Source of the DNA: Bacillota bacterium
GTDB taxonomy: Bacteria; Bacillota; Clostridia; Lachnospirales; Bianqueaceae
DNA: 64,000 nt
Direction: 5' to 3'
Assembly: GCA_017441925.1 (NCBI GenBank)
Contig: JAFRUE010000003.1
Span: 124,001 to 188,000 of the forward strand
This document shows, one piece after another, positions 50,611 to 59,266 of the stretch (its first letter is position 1; each line of letters begins with the position of its first letter). A program made the position numbers and the translations under genes. Below the pieces are notes generated by a model, which saw nothing but the letters and a program-made list of their open reading frames with translations, was not told the origin of the DNA and did not search any database.

Positions 50611-51534
50611 GTGCCTGAACGCACCCGTGTCATCACCTTTACCGTACCGGCTGAATATGAAGGCCGCCGGCTGGACAGCTTTGTCCGCCATATGGGCTAT
50701 ACCGGGCATACCGTCATCGAGCTGAAAAAACATCCGGACGGTGTTCTCCTGAACGGGCGGCCGGTCTGGATGATCGAAAGGATCCACGCCGGCGACCGGA
50801 TCGACCTCCGGATCACCGAGACGGAGAATTCGCCGCACATCGATCCCGTGCCGCTCGAGCTTCAGATCCTGTATGAGGATGAAGATCTGATGGTGATCAA
50901 TAAACCGGCCGGTATGCCGACACATCCCTCCATGAACCATCATGACAACACACTTGCGAACGGGCTCGCGGCACTATTCGCAGAACGCGGGGAACCGTTT
51001 GTTTTCCGCTGTCCGACACGGCTAGACAGGGACACTTCGGGACTTACGATCATCGCGAAACACTATGCGGCTTCCGGGATCCTTTCGGACATGGCTTCAC
51101 GCAAAGAAATAAGGCGGCATTATCTCGCCGTCACCGGAACTGCCCCCGACCCGGCAAATGGCGTCATAGACGTGCCGCTGGGCCGCAGGCCTGGCTCCAT
51201 CATCGAGCGGATCCCCGATCCGGAGCATGGAGAGACCGCTGTAACCGCCTACAGGACGCTTTTTACCCGGAACGGCTGCAGTCTGCTCCTCGTAACGCCC
51301 GAAACCGGCCGCACGCATCAGATCCGCGTGCACCTGAAGACAGCCGGATGTCCGATCATCGGCGACTACCTGTACAATCCCGACATGAAAAAAATACAGC
51401 GCCAGGCGCTGCATTCTTATAGTCTGTTCTTCCGGCATCCCATTACCGGGCAGCCGATGCATTTCTGCGCGCCGCTGCCAGCGGACATGCGGGCCGCGCT
51501 CGGATTTGCGGACGCCTGCTCTGACAGCGGCTGA
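50611..51534 (+). CDS. RluA-family pseudouridine synthase
   Basis: 307 residues from a GTG at 50611 with AAGGAT upstream. An S4-like N-terminus (LDSFVRHMGY...GVLLNGRPVWMIERIHAGDRI) precedes the catalytic domain: INKPAGMPTHPS, and CPTRLDRDTSGLTIIAK with the catalytic Asp; RTHQIRVHL closes the site. It modifies uridines in rRNA or tRNA; the RluC/RluD/YhcT-type target is not clear. Confidence 0.94.
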   Translation: MPERTRVITFTVPAEYEGRRLDSFVRHMGYTGHTVIELKKHPDGVLLNGRPVWMIERIHAGDRIDLRITETENSPHIDPVPLELQILYEDEDLMVINKPAGMPTHPSMNHHDNTLANGLAALFAERGEPFVFRCPTRLDRDTSGLTIIAKHYAASGILSDMASRKEIRRHYLAVTGTAPDPANGVIDVPLGRRPGSIIERIPDPEHGETAVTAYRTLFTRNGCSLLLVTPETGRTHQIRVHLKTAGCPIIGDYLYNPDMKKIQRQALHSYSLFFRHPITGQPMHFCAPLPADMRAALGFADACSDSG

Positions 51535-51557
51535 TCTGCCGGCGGCTTCCCGGACAA

Positions 51558-52322
51558 TCAGTCCGTGATCACGAGCTCAACCGGACAGTGATCTGACCCC
51601 ATGATCTCCGGATGGATCAGTGCGTCCTTAAGCCTCGGCGCAAATTCCTGCGAAGCCAGGAAATAGTCGATGCGCCACCCGGCGTTATTCTCCCGGGCAT
51701 GGAACATATAGGACCACCAGCTGTACGCGTCCGTCTTGTCCGGGTAAAAATACCGGAATGTATCGATAAACCCGCTGTCCAGAAGCTCCGTCATCTTGCC
51801 GCGCTCTTCGTCTGTAAAGCCCGCGTTGCCGCGGTTGGACTTGGGGTGCTTCAGGTCGATCTCCTTATGCGCGACGTTCAGATCGCCGCAGACAAGGACG
51901 GGTTTCTGCTTCCGCAGGCCATTTACATAAGCGCGGAACGCGTCCTCCCACGTCATCCGGTAATCGAGCCTTGTAAGCTCCCGCTGTGCGTTCGGTACAT
52001 AGACGTTAACCAGATAATAGTCCGGAAACTCCACACGGATCACGCGGCCCTCATGGTCGTGCTCCTCGAGGCCCAGACCGCAGGAAACGGAAAGCGGCTC
52101 CCGCCGGGTAAAGACTGCCGTACCGGAGTAGCCTTTTTTCTCCGCGTAATTCCAATAGGCTTTGTAGCCTTCCGGGCAGAAATCCAGCTGCCCTTCCTGC
52201 ATCTTGGTTTCCTGCAGGCAGAAAACGTCCGCGTCCAGCTGCCTGAACGATTTTTCAAAATCTTTTTTCATACAGGCGCGCAGCCCGTTCACATTCCATG
52301 AAATCAGTCTTGTCTCCGCCAT
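51558..52322 (-). CDS. Exodeoxyribonuclease III / AP endonuclease
   Basis: 254 residues from the ATG at 52322. Exo III fold markers: LISWNVNGLRACM, CLQETKMQEGQ (metal Glu), GDLNVAHKEIDL, GWRIDYFLAS and GSDHCPVELVI with the catalytic Asp-His pair. Length and motifs match ExoA of Bacillota. It repairs abasic sites and 3' blocks. Convergent with the RluA-like gene. Confidence 0.96.
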   Translation of the reverse strand: MAETRLISWNVNGLRACMKKDFEKSFRQLDADVFCLQETKMQEGQLDFCPEGYKAYWNYAEKKGYSGTAVFTRREPLSVSCGLGLEEHDHEGRVIRVEFPDYYLVNVYVPNAQRELTRLDYRMTWEDAFRAYVNGLRKQKPVLVCGDLNVAHKEIDLKHPKSNRGNAGFTDEERGKMTELLDSGFIDTFRYFYPDKTDAYSWWSYMFHARENNAGWRIDYFLASQEFAPRLKDALIHPEIMGSDHCPVELVITD

Positions 52323-52400
52323 TGTGGCTGCCTCATCTTTCCGCGGCATCCCCGGCATCGCTGCCGGCAGGTCAGGCCGCTTTTTTAGTGCGTATACACA

Positions 52401-52429
52401 ATGTTATCATGAAACGCCGTCAATTTCAA
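52401..52429 (-). promoter_or_regulatory. Promoter of the exonuclease gene
   Basis: Minus strand: -35 TTGAAA (52424-52429), 17-bp spacer, -10 TAACAT (52401-52406). A rightward -10 TATAAT (52507-52512) for the sugar isomerase gene lies further right, with a weak -35. Confidence 0.55.
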
Positions 52430-52543
52430 CCGGAGCAGCTGCCGCAGGAGTAATTTCCGCAGTCCGGAGGGCAAATTCCGCCCTTTTCATTTCTGCCGTA
52501 TTGCAGTATAATGGGGACAGAACATAGAACAGGAGGCCACATC

Positions 52544-53335
52544 ATGAAACCATTAATCGGATATCAGATCTCCAGCATCCGTGCTTATCTGGATACAGAA
52601 GAGCATTTCCACGATTCTGTGGTGAAGCTTGCAGCGATGGGCTATAAGCGCATCCAGCTGCAGTGGGCTTCGCCTGACCTCAGCAATGATTTCATCGCGA
52701 AAGAACTCAAGGACAACGGGATCGAATGCATCGGGACGCAGGACCCGTATCTGGAAGGCTTCGGCCCGAATCTGGAGAAAACCATGGACCGTACGCTCAA
52801 GACCGGCAGCCGCTATATGGTCTTCTCGCTGATCCCCCGCGAACTCGACAATGCGGAAGCCATGAAGGACTTTGCCGAAAAGATCAAAGAGCTCAACAAA
52901 ATCGCCCGTTCCAACGGTCTGATTCTCGGCTTCCACCCGAACGATTACAATTACACGACGCGGATCGACGGGGTTCCGTCCTATGAATACCTGCTGAATC
53001 TGCTGCCGGACGACGTACAGCTCAATTACTGCATACACGCGTCCTTCCGCAGCGGCGTCGAATATGATGAAGTCCTTCGCAAATTCGCCGGACGCGTGGA
53101 TCTCGTCCACTTCAAGGACAGCAAGATCCTGCCGGACGGCACGCGTCACCTGATGCCGCTCGGTGAAGGTGAGCACGACTGGGTGCCGATCGCTCAGAGC
53201 TGCCAGCAGGCCGGTGTGAAATACATTTTCACAGAGCAGGAACGCTGGCTCAAAGACGCGTTCGAATCCGCGAAAATCGCCCTGGATTACACCGTAGACT
53301 GCCTGGACAAAATCGAAGAAAAACCGCTGTGGTAA
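52544..53335 (+). CDS. Sugar phosphate isomerase/epimerase family protein (second)
   Basis: 263 residues from the ATG at 52544 (AGGAGG seven bases upstream). TIM barrel of the xylose-isomerase-like group: LGFHPNDYNY, YCIHASFRSG, LVHFKDSK and a C-terminal FTEQERW with the likely last metal ligand. It is not close to the isomerase at 21061. Substrate unknown; monocistronic with its own terminator. Confidence 0.88.
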   Translation: MKPLIGYQISSIRAYLDTEEHFHDSVVKLAAMGYKRIQLQWASPDLSNDFIAKELKDNGIECIGTQDPYLEGFGPNLEKTMDRTLKTGSRYMVFSLIPRELDNAEAMKDFAEKIKELNKIARSNGLILGFHPNDYNYTTRIDGVPSYEYLLNLLPDDVQLNYCIHASFRSGVEYDEVLRKFAGRVDLVHFKDSKILPDGTRHLMPLGEGEHDWVPIAQSCQQAGVKYIFTEQERWLKDAFESAKIALDYTVDCLDKIEEKPLW

Positions 53336-53352
53336 GCACTGCAAAAACAAAT

Positions 53353-53384
53353 CAGCCCGTACAGGATCGCTCCTGTACGGGCTG
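53353..53384. terminator. Terminator between convergent isomerase and SPFH genes
   Basis: CAGCCCGTACAGGA/TCCTGTACGGGCTG, fourteen pairs around TCGC, A-rich on the left and T-rich on the right, suited to both directions. Confidence 0.88.
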
Positions 53385-53419
53385 TTCTTATGTCTGATCT
53401 AAATCAGGCTGTCTGCCGA

Positions 53420-54784
53420 TTACTGGACGTCCTCGTCGCCGAACGGATCGCCGCAGTTCGGGCAGAATTTAGGCGGGTTCTTGGGATCCGGCGGGACCCA
53501 TCCGCACTTGTCGCATTTATACTGCGGTACGCCCGCGGGCTTCTTGGTCCCGCAGTTCATGCAGAACTTGCCCTGGTTGATGGTGCCGCATTCCGGGCAC
53601 TTCCAGCCGTTCTCTGCCGCTGCCGGAGCGGGCTGCGGCTCAGGTTTCTTGGTCCCGCAGTTCGGGCAGAACTTGCCGGTCGCCATCTGTCCGCAGGTCG
53701 GACACTTCCAGCTGTCCGCTGCCGGCTGAGCAGGAGCGGCCTGCGACTGCTGGTACTGCTGCTGCTGATACTGCTGCTGAGCACCCATCTGATACAGCTG
53801 CTGTGTATTGAATCCGCCGGCGTTCTGAGCCATATTCATGCCCATGAAAGCCATCGCGGCGCCGTTCGGATTGGCAGCTGCGGACTGCATAGCGGCTCCC
53901 TGGGAACCGACGAGATGTGCCGCTGCACGTCTGGGATCCATGAACGCGGCATTCTTCTGCAGTTCCTTGATCATCGCTTCGTCTTCTTCATTCGCCTTTA
54001 CAGAGGAAACGCCGAAGGAAACGATCTCAAGTCCGCGCAGGTCGCGCCATTTAGCAGAAAGAACATCGTTCAGAGCGTCCGCGATCTCGGTGGTATGTCC
54101 CGGAAGGGCGGAATAACGGATGCCCATTTCGGAGATCTTGGCGAAAGCGGGCTGCAGAGCGGTCAGAAGCTCGCTCTTAAGCTGTCCGTCGATCATATCT
54201 CTGGTATACGCACTCGTTACGTTGCCGCAGACGTTGGTGTAGAACAGGATCGGGTTCGTTACGCGGTAGCTGTATTCGCCGAAGCAGCGGATATTGATGT
54301 CGATATCGATTCCCGCTCTCTCATCGACTACACGGAACGGTACCGCAGAAGGTGTGCCGTACTTGTTGCCGATCAGCTCCTTGGTGTTGAAGTAATAGAT
54401 CCTCTGATCCTTGGGGGGCTCGCCTCCGAACGCGATTCTCTTGCCAAGGTTCGCGAACGTCGCCTTCAGGTTCTGTCCCAGATCTCCGTAGAAGATCGAC
54501 GGCTCGGTGGACGTATTGTAGGTGAATTCGCCGGGTTCAGCGCAAAGCTCGGTGACCTTGCCCTGATCTACGATGATCATGCACTGTCCGTCCGCGACCG
54601 CGATTACGGATCCGTTGGAAATGATATTGTCTGTGCCTCTGGTGTTGGAGGAACGTCCGCCTACACGCTTCTGTCCCTTAGCGACCAGAACGTTTGTCGG
54701 CAGTGCTTCACAGTAGAAATATTCACGCCACTGATCGGCAAGCATGCCTCCGGCTGCTCCAAGAGCTGCTTTAATAAGACCCAT
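53420..54784 (-). CDS. SPFH-domain protein with three zinc ribbons (YdjI-like)
   Basis: 454 residues. The first about 290 match the 'virion core/SPFH' family: VLVAKGQKRVGGRSSN, GTPSAVPFRVVDERAGIDIDINIRC, VSSVKANEEDEAMIKELQ. A Met/Gln-rich linker (about 300-345, QQQYQQQQY) follows, then three CxxC..CxxC ribbons (KCPTCG..FCPNCG, KCPECG..FCMNCG, KCDKCG..FCPNCG). YdjI of Bacillus works with YdjH/LiaH-like envelope-stress proteins. It probably forms a membrane-associated scaffold. Operon with the DUF4428 gene. Confidence 0.9.
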   Translation of the reverse strand: MGLIKAALGAAGGMLADQWREYFYCEALPTNVLVAKGQKRVGGRSSNTRGTDNIISNGSVIAVADGQCMIIVDQGKVTELCAEPGEFTYNTSTEPSIFYGDLGQNLKATFANLGKRIAFGGEPPKDQRIYYFNTKELIGNKYGTPSAVPFRVVDERAGIDIDINIRCFGEYSYRVTNPILFYTNVCGNVTSAYTRDMIDGQLKSELLTALQPAFAKISEMGIRYSALPGHTTEIADALNDVLSAKWRDLRGLEIVSFGVSSVKANEEDEAMIKELQKNAAFMDPRRAAAHLVGSQGAAMQSAAANPNGAAMAFMGMNMAQNAGGFNTQQLYQMGAQQQYQQQQYQQSQAAPAQPAADSWKCPTCGQMATGKFCPNCGTKKPEPQPAPAAAENGWKCPECGTINQGKFCMNCGTKKPAGVPQYKCDKCGWVPPDPKNPPKFCPNCGDPFGDEDVQ

Positions 54785-54842
54785 TTATAATCCTCCTTGT
54801 GATTAAAAATACTGGTTAAGACCGTTGATAACGCCGGGCAGA

Positions 54843-55619
54843 TTATCTGCCTGTCAGTGCGGCGCCGCAGTACTCGCAGCAGCCGTTCGCATCCGGAATC
54901 GTGCTGGCTCCGCAGTACGGGCAGATGACCTTTTCCTTGGGACGGGCGGCCTCGTTGATCTCCTCGCGGATCGTGTCGCGGACCTCGGTCAGAGCCTGTC
55001 TGATCTCCTCGCCCATCTGATAGTAATGTTTGTATTCGGGATTAGCCATACGCAGCACCTGGTTCGGGGACTCGGTGCGGACACCGCTGATCTCGACGTC
55101 AGAGCCGTTCAGATCAAAATTCATCTCGTCAAAATACGGCGTATTGACGCGCAGTTTGATCTTGAAGTCGTAAGAGAATGTGAAACGGCGCGGATAATAG
55201 CTGACTTCCTTGGTGGTGCCGTCCGCATTGCGCACTTCGCGCATCTCCTCGTGCTGATGCTCGTCGATGTCCAGATCGCATCCGGTGACCTGAGAATAAT
55301 CCAGAACGTCCGGATTGGCCTCGGCAAGGTTGCGGGCGGATGTGACCATGAACTTCTTGGCATCCTCGTCAAGCAGGATCTTGGTCCTGTCGCCGAAAGA
55401 CTTGGTCGTATGGAACGCCGCGACCGCGTTCTTGTTCTCCTCGCGGTAGGCAAGCTGTTCCTTGATCTGAGCTACCGTAGAACTGCGTCTCTCGCTGAAC
55501 CAGGGAGAAAGCTTGGCTGCACAGTCTTTGCAGAGATTACCGTCCTCGAGCTTCCTGTTGCCGAGAAGGCCGATCTTTTCTCCGCATACATCACAGAATT
55601 TCTTGGAAAATAAACCCAT
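54843..55619 (-). CDS. DUF4428 protein with two zinc-finger ends
   Basis: 258 residues from the ATG at 55619 (AAGGAGG upstream). A DUF4428 finger opens the chain (KFCDVCGEKIGLLGNRKLEDGNLCKDC) and a ribbon closes it (ICPYCGAS...CCEYCGAAL). The middle holds a beta-rich domain with DLDIDEHQHEEM. No membrane segment. It lies 58 bp upstream of the SPFH gene in the same direction; the pair probably act together at the membrane. Function unknown. Confidence 0.85.
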   Translation of the reverse strand: MGLFSKKFCDVCGEKIGLLGNRKLEDGNLCKDCAAKLSPWFSERRSSTVAQIKEQLAYREENKNAVAAFHTTKSFGDRTKILLDEDAKKFMVTSARNLAEANPDVLDYSQVTGCDLDIDEHQHEEMREVRNADGTTKEVSYYPRRFTFSYDFKIKLRVNTPYFDEMNFDLNGSDVEISGVRTESPNQVLRMANPEYKHYYQMGEEIRQALTEVRDTIREEINEAARPKEKVICPYCGASTIPDANGCCEYCGAALTGR

Positions 55620-55663
55620 AATGTACCTCCTTATTTTGTCGATAGAACCCATTGTTGATTCTG

Positions 55664-55672
55664 ATTATAGCA
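55664..55672 (-). promoter_or_regulatory. Extended -10 promoter of the DUF4428-SPFH operon
   Basis: TGCTATAAT on the minus strand, about 45 bp upstream of the start; the -35 region is weak, compensated by the TGN extension. Confidence 0.5.
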
Positions 55673-55710
55673 AAAACCATCCGGATCGCATCCACCATAT
55701 GTATGAAATT

Positions 55711-56343
55711 TCACTCCGGCCGCCTGGGAATCGCCAGTTTAGCGTTCGCGGCGAGCACAGCGAGCTCGACTTTGCTCGAACAGCCCACCTTCTGGAACAT
55801 GTGCAGCAGATGCGTCTTGACCGTGGATTCCTCCACGACCATCACTTCTGCGATCTTCTTGACGCTCACATACTCAAGCAGCAGATAGAGCACCTGTATC
55901 TCCTTGGGCGTGAATTCGCTGAGCTTCGCGTTGCCAATCACCGCGTCCGGCATTTTCTCCGGATAAATGGATTCGCCGGCCATCGTCCGGTCCATGATCT
56001 CGATGAGCTCCATCTGGCTCAGATCCTTGAGCCAGAAACTGTCCGCGCCGGCTTTGCGCGCCATATCAAAAGCCCGCAGATCCAGGTAGGACGTCGTAAT
56101 GATGATCCGGATCCGGGGATAGCGTTTTTTGATCTCCGCGGCCGCCTCGATGCCGTTGACGGCGCCTGCCGTATTGATGTCCATCAGGATCAGATCGACC
56201 TTGCGGGCCGCGCAGACGATCTTGGCATCCTCCGACGAAGCCACCGTAGCGATGACCCGGTAGCGGTCCGGTGCCGTCTCGATATCGGACTGATAAGCCT
56301 TCCTGACGATCCGCTCGTCGTCCACGATCAATACGTTTGTCAT
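55711..56343 (-). CDS. LuxR/NarL-family response regulator
   Basis: 210 residues. Receiver domain with VDDE acidic pair (residues 8-10), phosphorylation Asp D55 in LILMDIN, and T/K switch residues. The C-terminus is a LuxR-type helix-turn-helix: FTPKEIQVLYLLLEYVSVKKIAEVMVVEESTVKTHLLHMFQKVG. Its ATG overlaps the kinase stop (ATGA). Partner of the kinase at 56340; target genes unknown. Confidence 0.95.
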   Translation of the reverse strand: MTNVLIVDDERIVRKAYQSDIETAPDRYRVIATVASSEDAKIVCAARKVDLILMDINTAGAVNGIEAAAEIKKRYPRIRIIITTSYLDLRAFDMARKAGADSFWLKDLSQMELIEIMDRTMAGESIYPEKMPDAVIGNAKLSEFTPKEIQVLYLLLEYVSVKKIAEVMVVEESTVKTHLLHMFQKVGCSSKVELAVLAANAKLAIPRRPE

Positions 56344-57596
56344 AGCGTTTCCTCTCCTTCCGGGAAAATGAGCCGCAGGCAGAAAGCCGGCTCGCTCTCG
56401 GTCTCCATCCTGCCCCCGGACTCTGCTGTCAGCCTGCGCAGGGAGCTGAGCCCACCGCCTTCCCGTATCGGTCCGTCCGGTTTTGTCCCGTTATTCGTGA
56501 TTTCGATTGTAAGCTTCCTGCCTGTATCGCGGATCACAACGTCCATCCGCGTTCCACCGGCATGGCTGATCGTATTCGTCAGCGCTTCCCGTATCGCAGA
56601 AGCCGTGCACAGACGCAGATTTTCCTTTAGAGGAATCGTTCCGTCAATATGAAGCTCAATGCCCAATGAATCCGCCAGCGACTGCAGTCCGAGGATCTCG
56701 TCCGTATTATCGTTAGCGCTGTCGGTACTGTTATACAGCATGGCAAGCATCTGCCGCCATCCTTCGGCGATATCGGGCTTCTCCTCCCGCGGCAGTCCGC
56801 GTGTCAGGAATCGACGGGATGTGAGAATACAGCTGCCCATCCGGTTGTGGACCAGCATTTTTGCTGACAGAAGCTCCTGCTCCCGCGTGATCACGGCAAT
56901 ATTCTCCGTGATCTGCGAAAGCCTGTCGATCATCTTCTGCAATTCTTCGTTGCGCTTAGTCCGCATCTGCGACATATTATACAGCTGTGTCAGATCATAG
57001 GCAAGGATGCGGGTATACTGATCCTGTCCCTCGTCTGCGACCTTGCTCTCGCGGAACATCCAGTTCTGTCCCTCTTTGGAGCGGTAGTACCGGCAGCCGC
57101 TCTCCGGCGGGATTCCGGGCTCCTCCGGCTTGTCCGGAAGCTGTGCCAGCGCCGCGGAGAGCTCCTGTTCCGTCTGCAGGCTCCGTCCGAGCAGTTCATA
57201 TGCGATCGCGTACATTTTACGGTTGCACAGGACCGGCATTCCGTTCTGTCCGAAGAAGCAGACTCCGCCTGGCAGATCGTCGAGCGCTTCCTTGACGGAT
57301 GACGCGGACAGTCTTTTCCTGTCCCGTCTTCTTCCGTAAATAAAGATCAGCAGACCGTTCAGCAAGAATAAGGCAAGCACAGCCCACTGCAGCGGTCCCG
57401 GCTGCGAGAGGAGCGGGATCCGTCCCGCGTACGGCTTTCCCGTCAGATAAAGCACCCAGGCGAAAAGCACTGCCGCCATGCCGGCCGATAGCAGGAAGCG
57501 TATCTTTCTTTTGTCCCATTCGTAGACCGCAAGGCAGAACAGTGCCGCGTCAAGGCCGTACAGGACCGCGAAAAAAAGCGATCGATCAAAACTCAC
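56340..57596 (-). CDS. Sensor histidine kinase with an N-terminal membrane pair
   Basis: 418 residues from a GTG at 57596 (GGGGGTGAG upstream) that overlaps the previous gene's stop. Three to four N-terminal helices (1-90) with almost no extracellular domain, a PAS-like middle (about 100-200), a coiled-coil, then the phosphoacceptor region with H250 in MLVHNRMGS. The ATPase has REALTNTISHAGGT (N box) and EGGGLSSLRRL (G box), the HisKA_3-like short form. It probably takes its signal from the 7TM protein upstream. Confidence 0.9.
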   Translation of the reverse strand: MSFDRSLFFAVLYGLDAALFCLAVYEWDKRKIRFLLSAGMAAVLFAWVLYLTGKPYAGRIPLLSQPGPLQWAVLALFLLNGLLIFIYGRRRDRKRLSASSVKEALDDLPGGVCFFGQNGMPVLCNRKMYAIAYELLGRSLQTEQELSAALAQLPDKPEEPGIPPESGCRYYRSKEGQNWMFRESKVADEGQDQYTRILAYDLTQLYNMSQMRTKRNEELQKMIDRLSQITENIAVITREQELLSAKMLVHNRMGSCILTSRRFLTRGLPREEKPDIAEGWRQMLAMLYNSTDSANDNTDEILGLQSLADSLGIELHIDGTIPLKENLRLCTASAIREALTNTISHAGGTRMDVVIRDTGRKLTIEITNNGTKPDGPIREGGGLSSLRRLTAESGGRMETESEPAFCLRLIFPEGEETL

Positions 57597-59254
57597 CGCC
57601 GCTCACCCCCTTCCGCTACGTGAAGGGAGAGGAGCACTATACCGTCGCCCTCGTCCTCGGCATATTCACTGCGTCCGTTTACGCGGTCATAGAATCCCGG
57701 ATCCCGCGACTGGACCTCTGTCAGGATCTCCCAGCCGTCTTCCTGCTGCCGGATACTGACATAGACCGAGCGGAACCGGTTGAAGTCTTCTTCCATGACC
57801 GCTTCAAAAAAGTCATAGATCCGGCACGCGCCGCGGAAGGAAATACCGGTCTCTCCGAGCACTTCATATCCGCAGACGATCCCGAACATCCGGAGATAGA
57901 CAAAGGTCTCCTCCAGACAGTATTCCAGTTCTTCCCGGGCGATCCTGCCGGATTCCTGCGACAGGAAGAACAGATTGCTCCGCCGTTTGATATAGATGCC
58001 GAGCAGCAGGATCTTCAGCAGATACTCCCTTTCCGCCTCCGGATCGTCTTCCATTTCAAATTGATTTACAAGCTCCAGGACTGTCCGCATTTTGTCCCGT
58101 ACTTCCCGCTGCATCGTATCGTAGAGACTGTTGCGTTCTGTGAGCTGCTGGCGCTCTTTGCGCGTTTCGTAAGCCTTGCGCGCCGCAATACTGGACTCTG
58201 TCAGGGATTCGTTCATATCCGCAAGCTCCTCCAGCATCCTGGCGGCTTCCCGGATATCCTCCTGCCAGAACGAATATCCGCCGGAGATCCTGCTCGAGAC
58301 CATCCGGCTCCCGTCCGGAAGGATCAGCGGCTCCTCCAGCGCCGCATGCAGGGCGCCTTCCTCAGCTTCGTGAAAAGCCCTGGAGACCAGATACGGCCGC
58401 AGGTCTTCATCATAGATCCCGACCGGGAGGCCGGCGTTCAGGAAAAGCTCCCGGTAGCGCACGTTAGAAGGGATCAGGCCCACCTGCAGGCAGAGTTCAA
58501 ATGACAGGAACACAAGCAGACAACAGATGACGCTTACGTCATTTATTTTAAGCGTCTCAAGCAAAGAACCATGAAGAGCGTAGACAATACAGTATGAGAG
58601 GATCAGAAGGACCGGTGCGACCGGCAGATACAGCCATTTCCGGTTCCCTGTGAGCCGGTTGTGACGGATCATCCGGCAGATCGCGATGCCGATACAGACC
58701 GCGATCCACAGCAGGATCGCAAGATAGCCCGGGCCGTAGGAATATGCCCCGTCCTCCGGAATCCCTCCCGGAAACACAAAAACAAGCCGATGCGCGTTGT
58801 TGGTCAGAACAAACGCAAGCAGCAGTACCGGGATCAGATAGGTCATCCTCGATCCGCGCGGTAGCGTGTCTTTCTCCGGGAGGCCGAGATAAAAGGATAT
58901 GCGGACTGCAAAGAGCGGCGCGAACAGGATCGGAACGTAGAACAGATACCATAAATACACCTTGGCCGGTCCGCCGAACCAGTCCGTATATTTGATCGTG
59001 CGGATAAAGACCCAGAAGATCATCAGGAACATCTCCGCCATCAGGTAGCGGCGCAGCTCCGGATGGATCACGCGTCTGGAAAGCGTCTTGCCCCAGCTGG
59101 AAAAAAGCAGGATAAAAAGAGTCCCGCGGATCACCGAATTGCTGAGTTCGTATCCGCCGACTCTGACGTGCACAAATTTAAGCAGATACTCTGCCGCGAT
59201 CAGCAGCAGAGCACCTGCATAATAGCGCCACTCATTCCTGCCCGGTCTGTACAT
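57593..59254 (-). CDS. Seven/eight-helix receptor-like protein with a kinase-like tail lacking catalytic residues
   Basis: 553 residues. Seven to eight helices fill residues 1-260 (histidine-kinase N-terminal 7TM type). The cytoplasmic half resembles a sensor kinase: helix LTERNSLYDTMQREVRDKMRTVLELVNQ stands where the His-box helix would be but has no His, and no N- or G-box is found; only a GDGIVLLSLHVAEGG tail recalls the end of the ATPase. It looks like a pseudo-kinase receptor. It is the first gene of a three-gene operon overlapping the true kinase gene (GTGA). Confidence 0.7.
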   Translation of the reverse strand: MYRPGRNEWRYYAGALLLIAAEYLLKFVHVRVGGYELSNSVIRGTLFILLFSSWGKTLSRRVIHPELRRYLMAEMFLMIFWVFIRTIKYTDWFGGPAKVYLWYLFYVPILFAPLFAVRISFYLGLPEKDTLPRGSRMTYLIPVLLLAFVLTNNAHRLVFVFPGGIPEDGAYSYGPGYLAILLWIAVCIGIAICRMIRHNRLTGNRKWLYLPVAPVLLILSYCIVYALHGSLLETLKINDVSVICCLLVFLSFELCLQVGLIPSNVRYRELFLNAGLPVGIYDEDLRPYLVSRAFHEAEEGALHAALEEPLILPDGSRMVSSRISGGYSFWQEDIREAARMLEELADMNESLTESSIAARKAYETRKERQQLTERNSLYDTMQREVRDKMRTVLELVNQFEMEDDPEAEREYLLKILLLGIYIKRRSNLFFLSQESGRIAREELEYCLEETFVYLRMFGIVCGYEVLGETGISFRGACRIYDFFEAVMEEDFNRFRSVYVSIRQQEDGWEILTEVQSRDPGFYDRVNGRSEYAEDEGDGIVLLSLHVAEGGERR

Positions 59255-59266
59255 GGCTCCGTTTCG

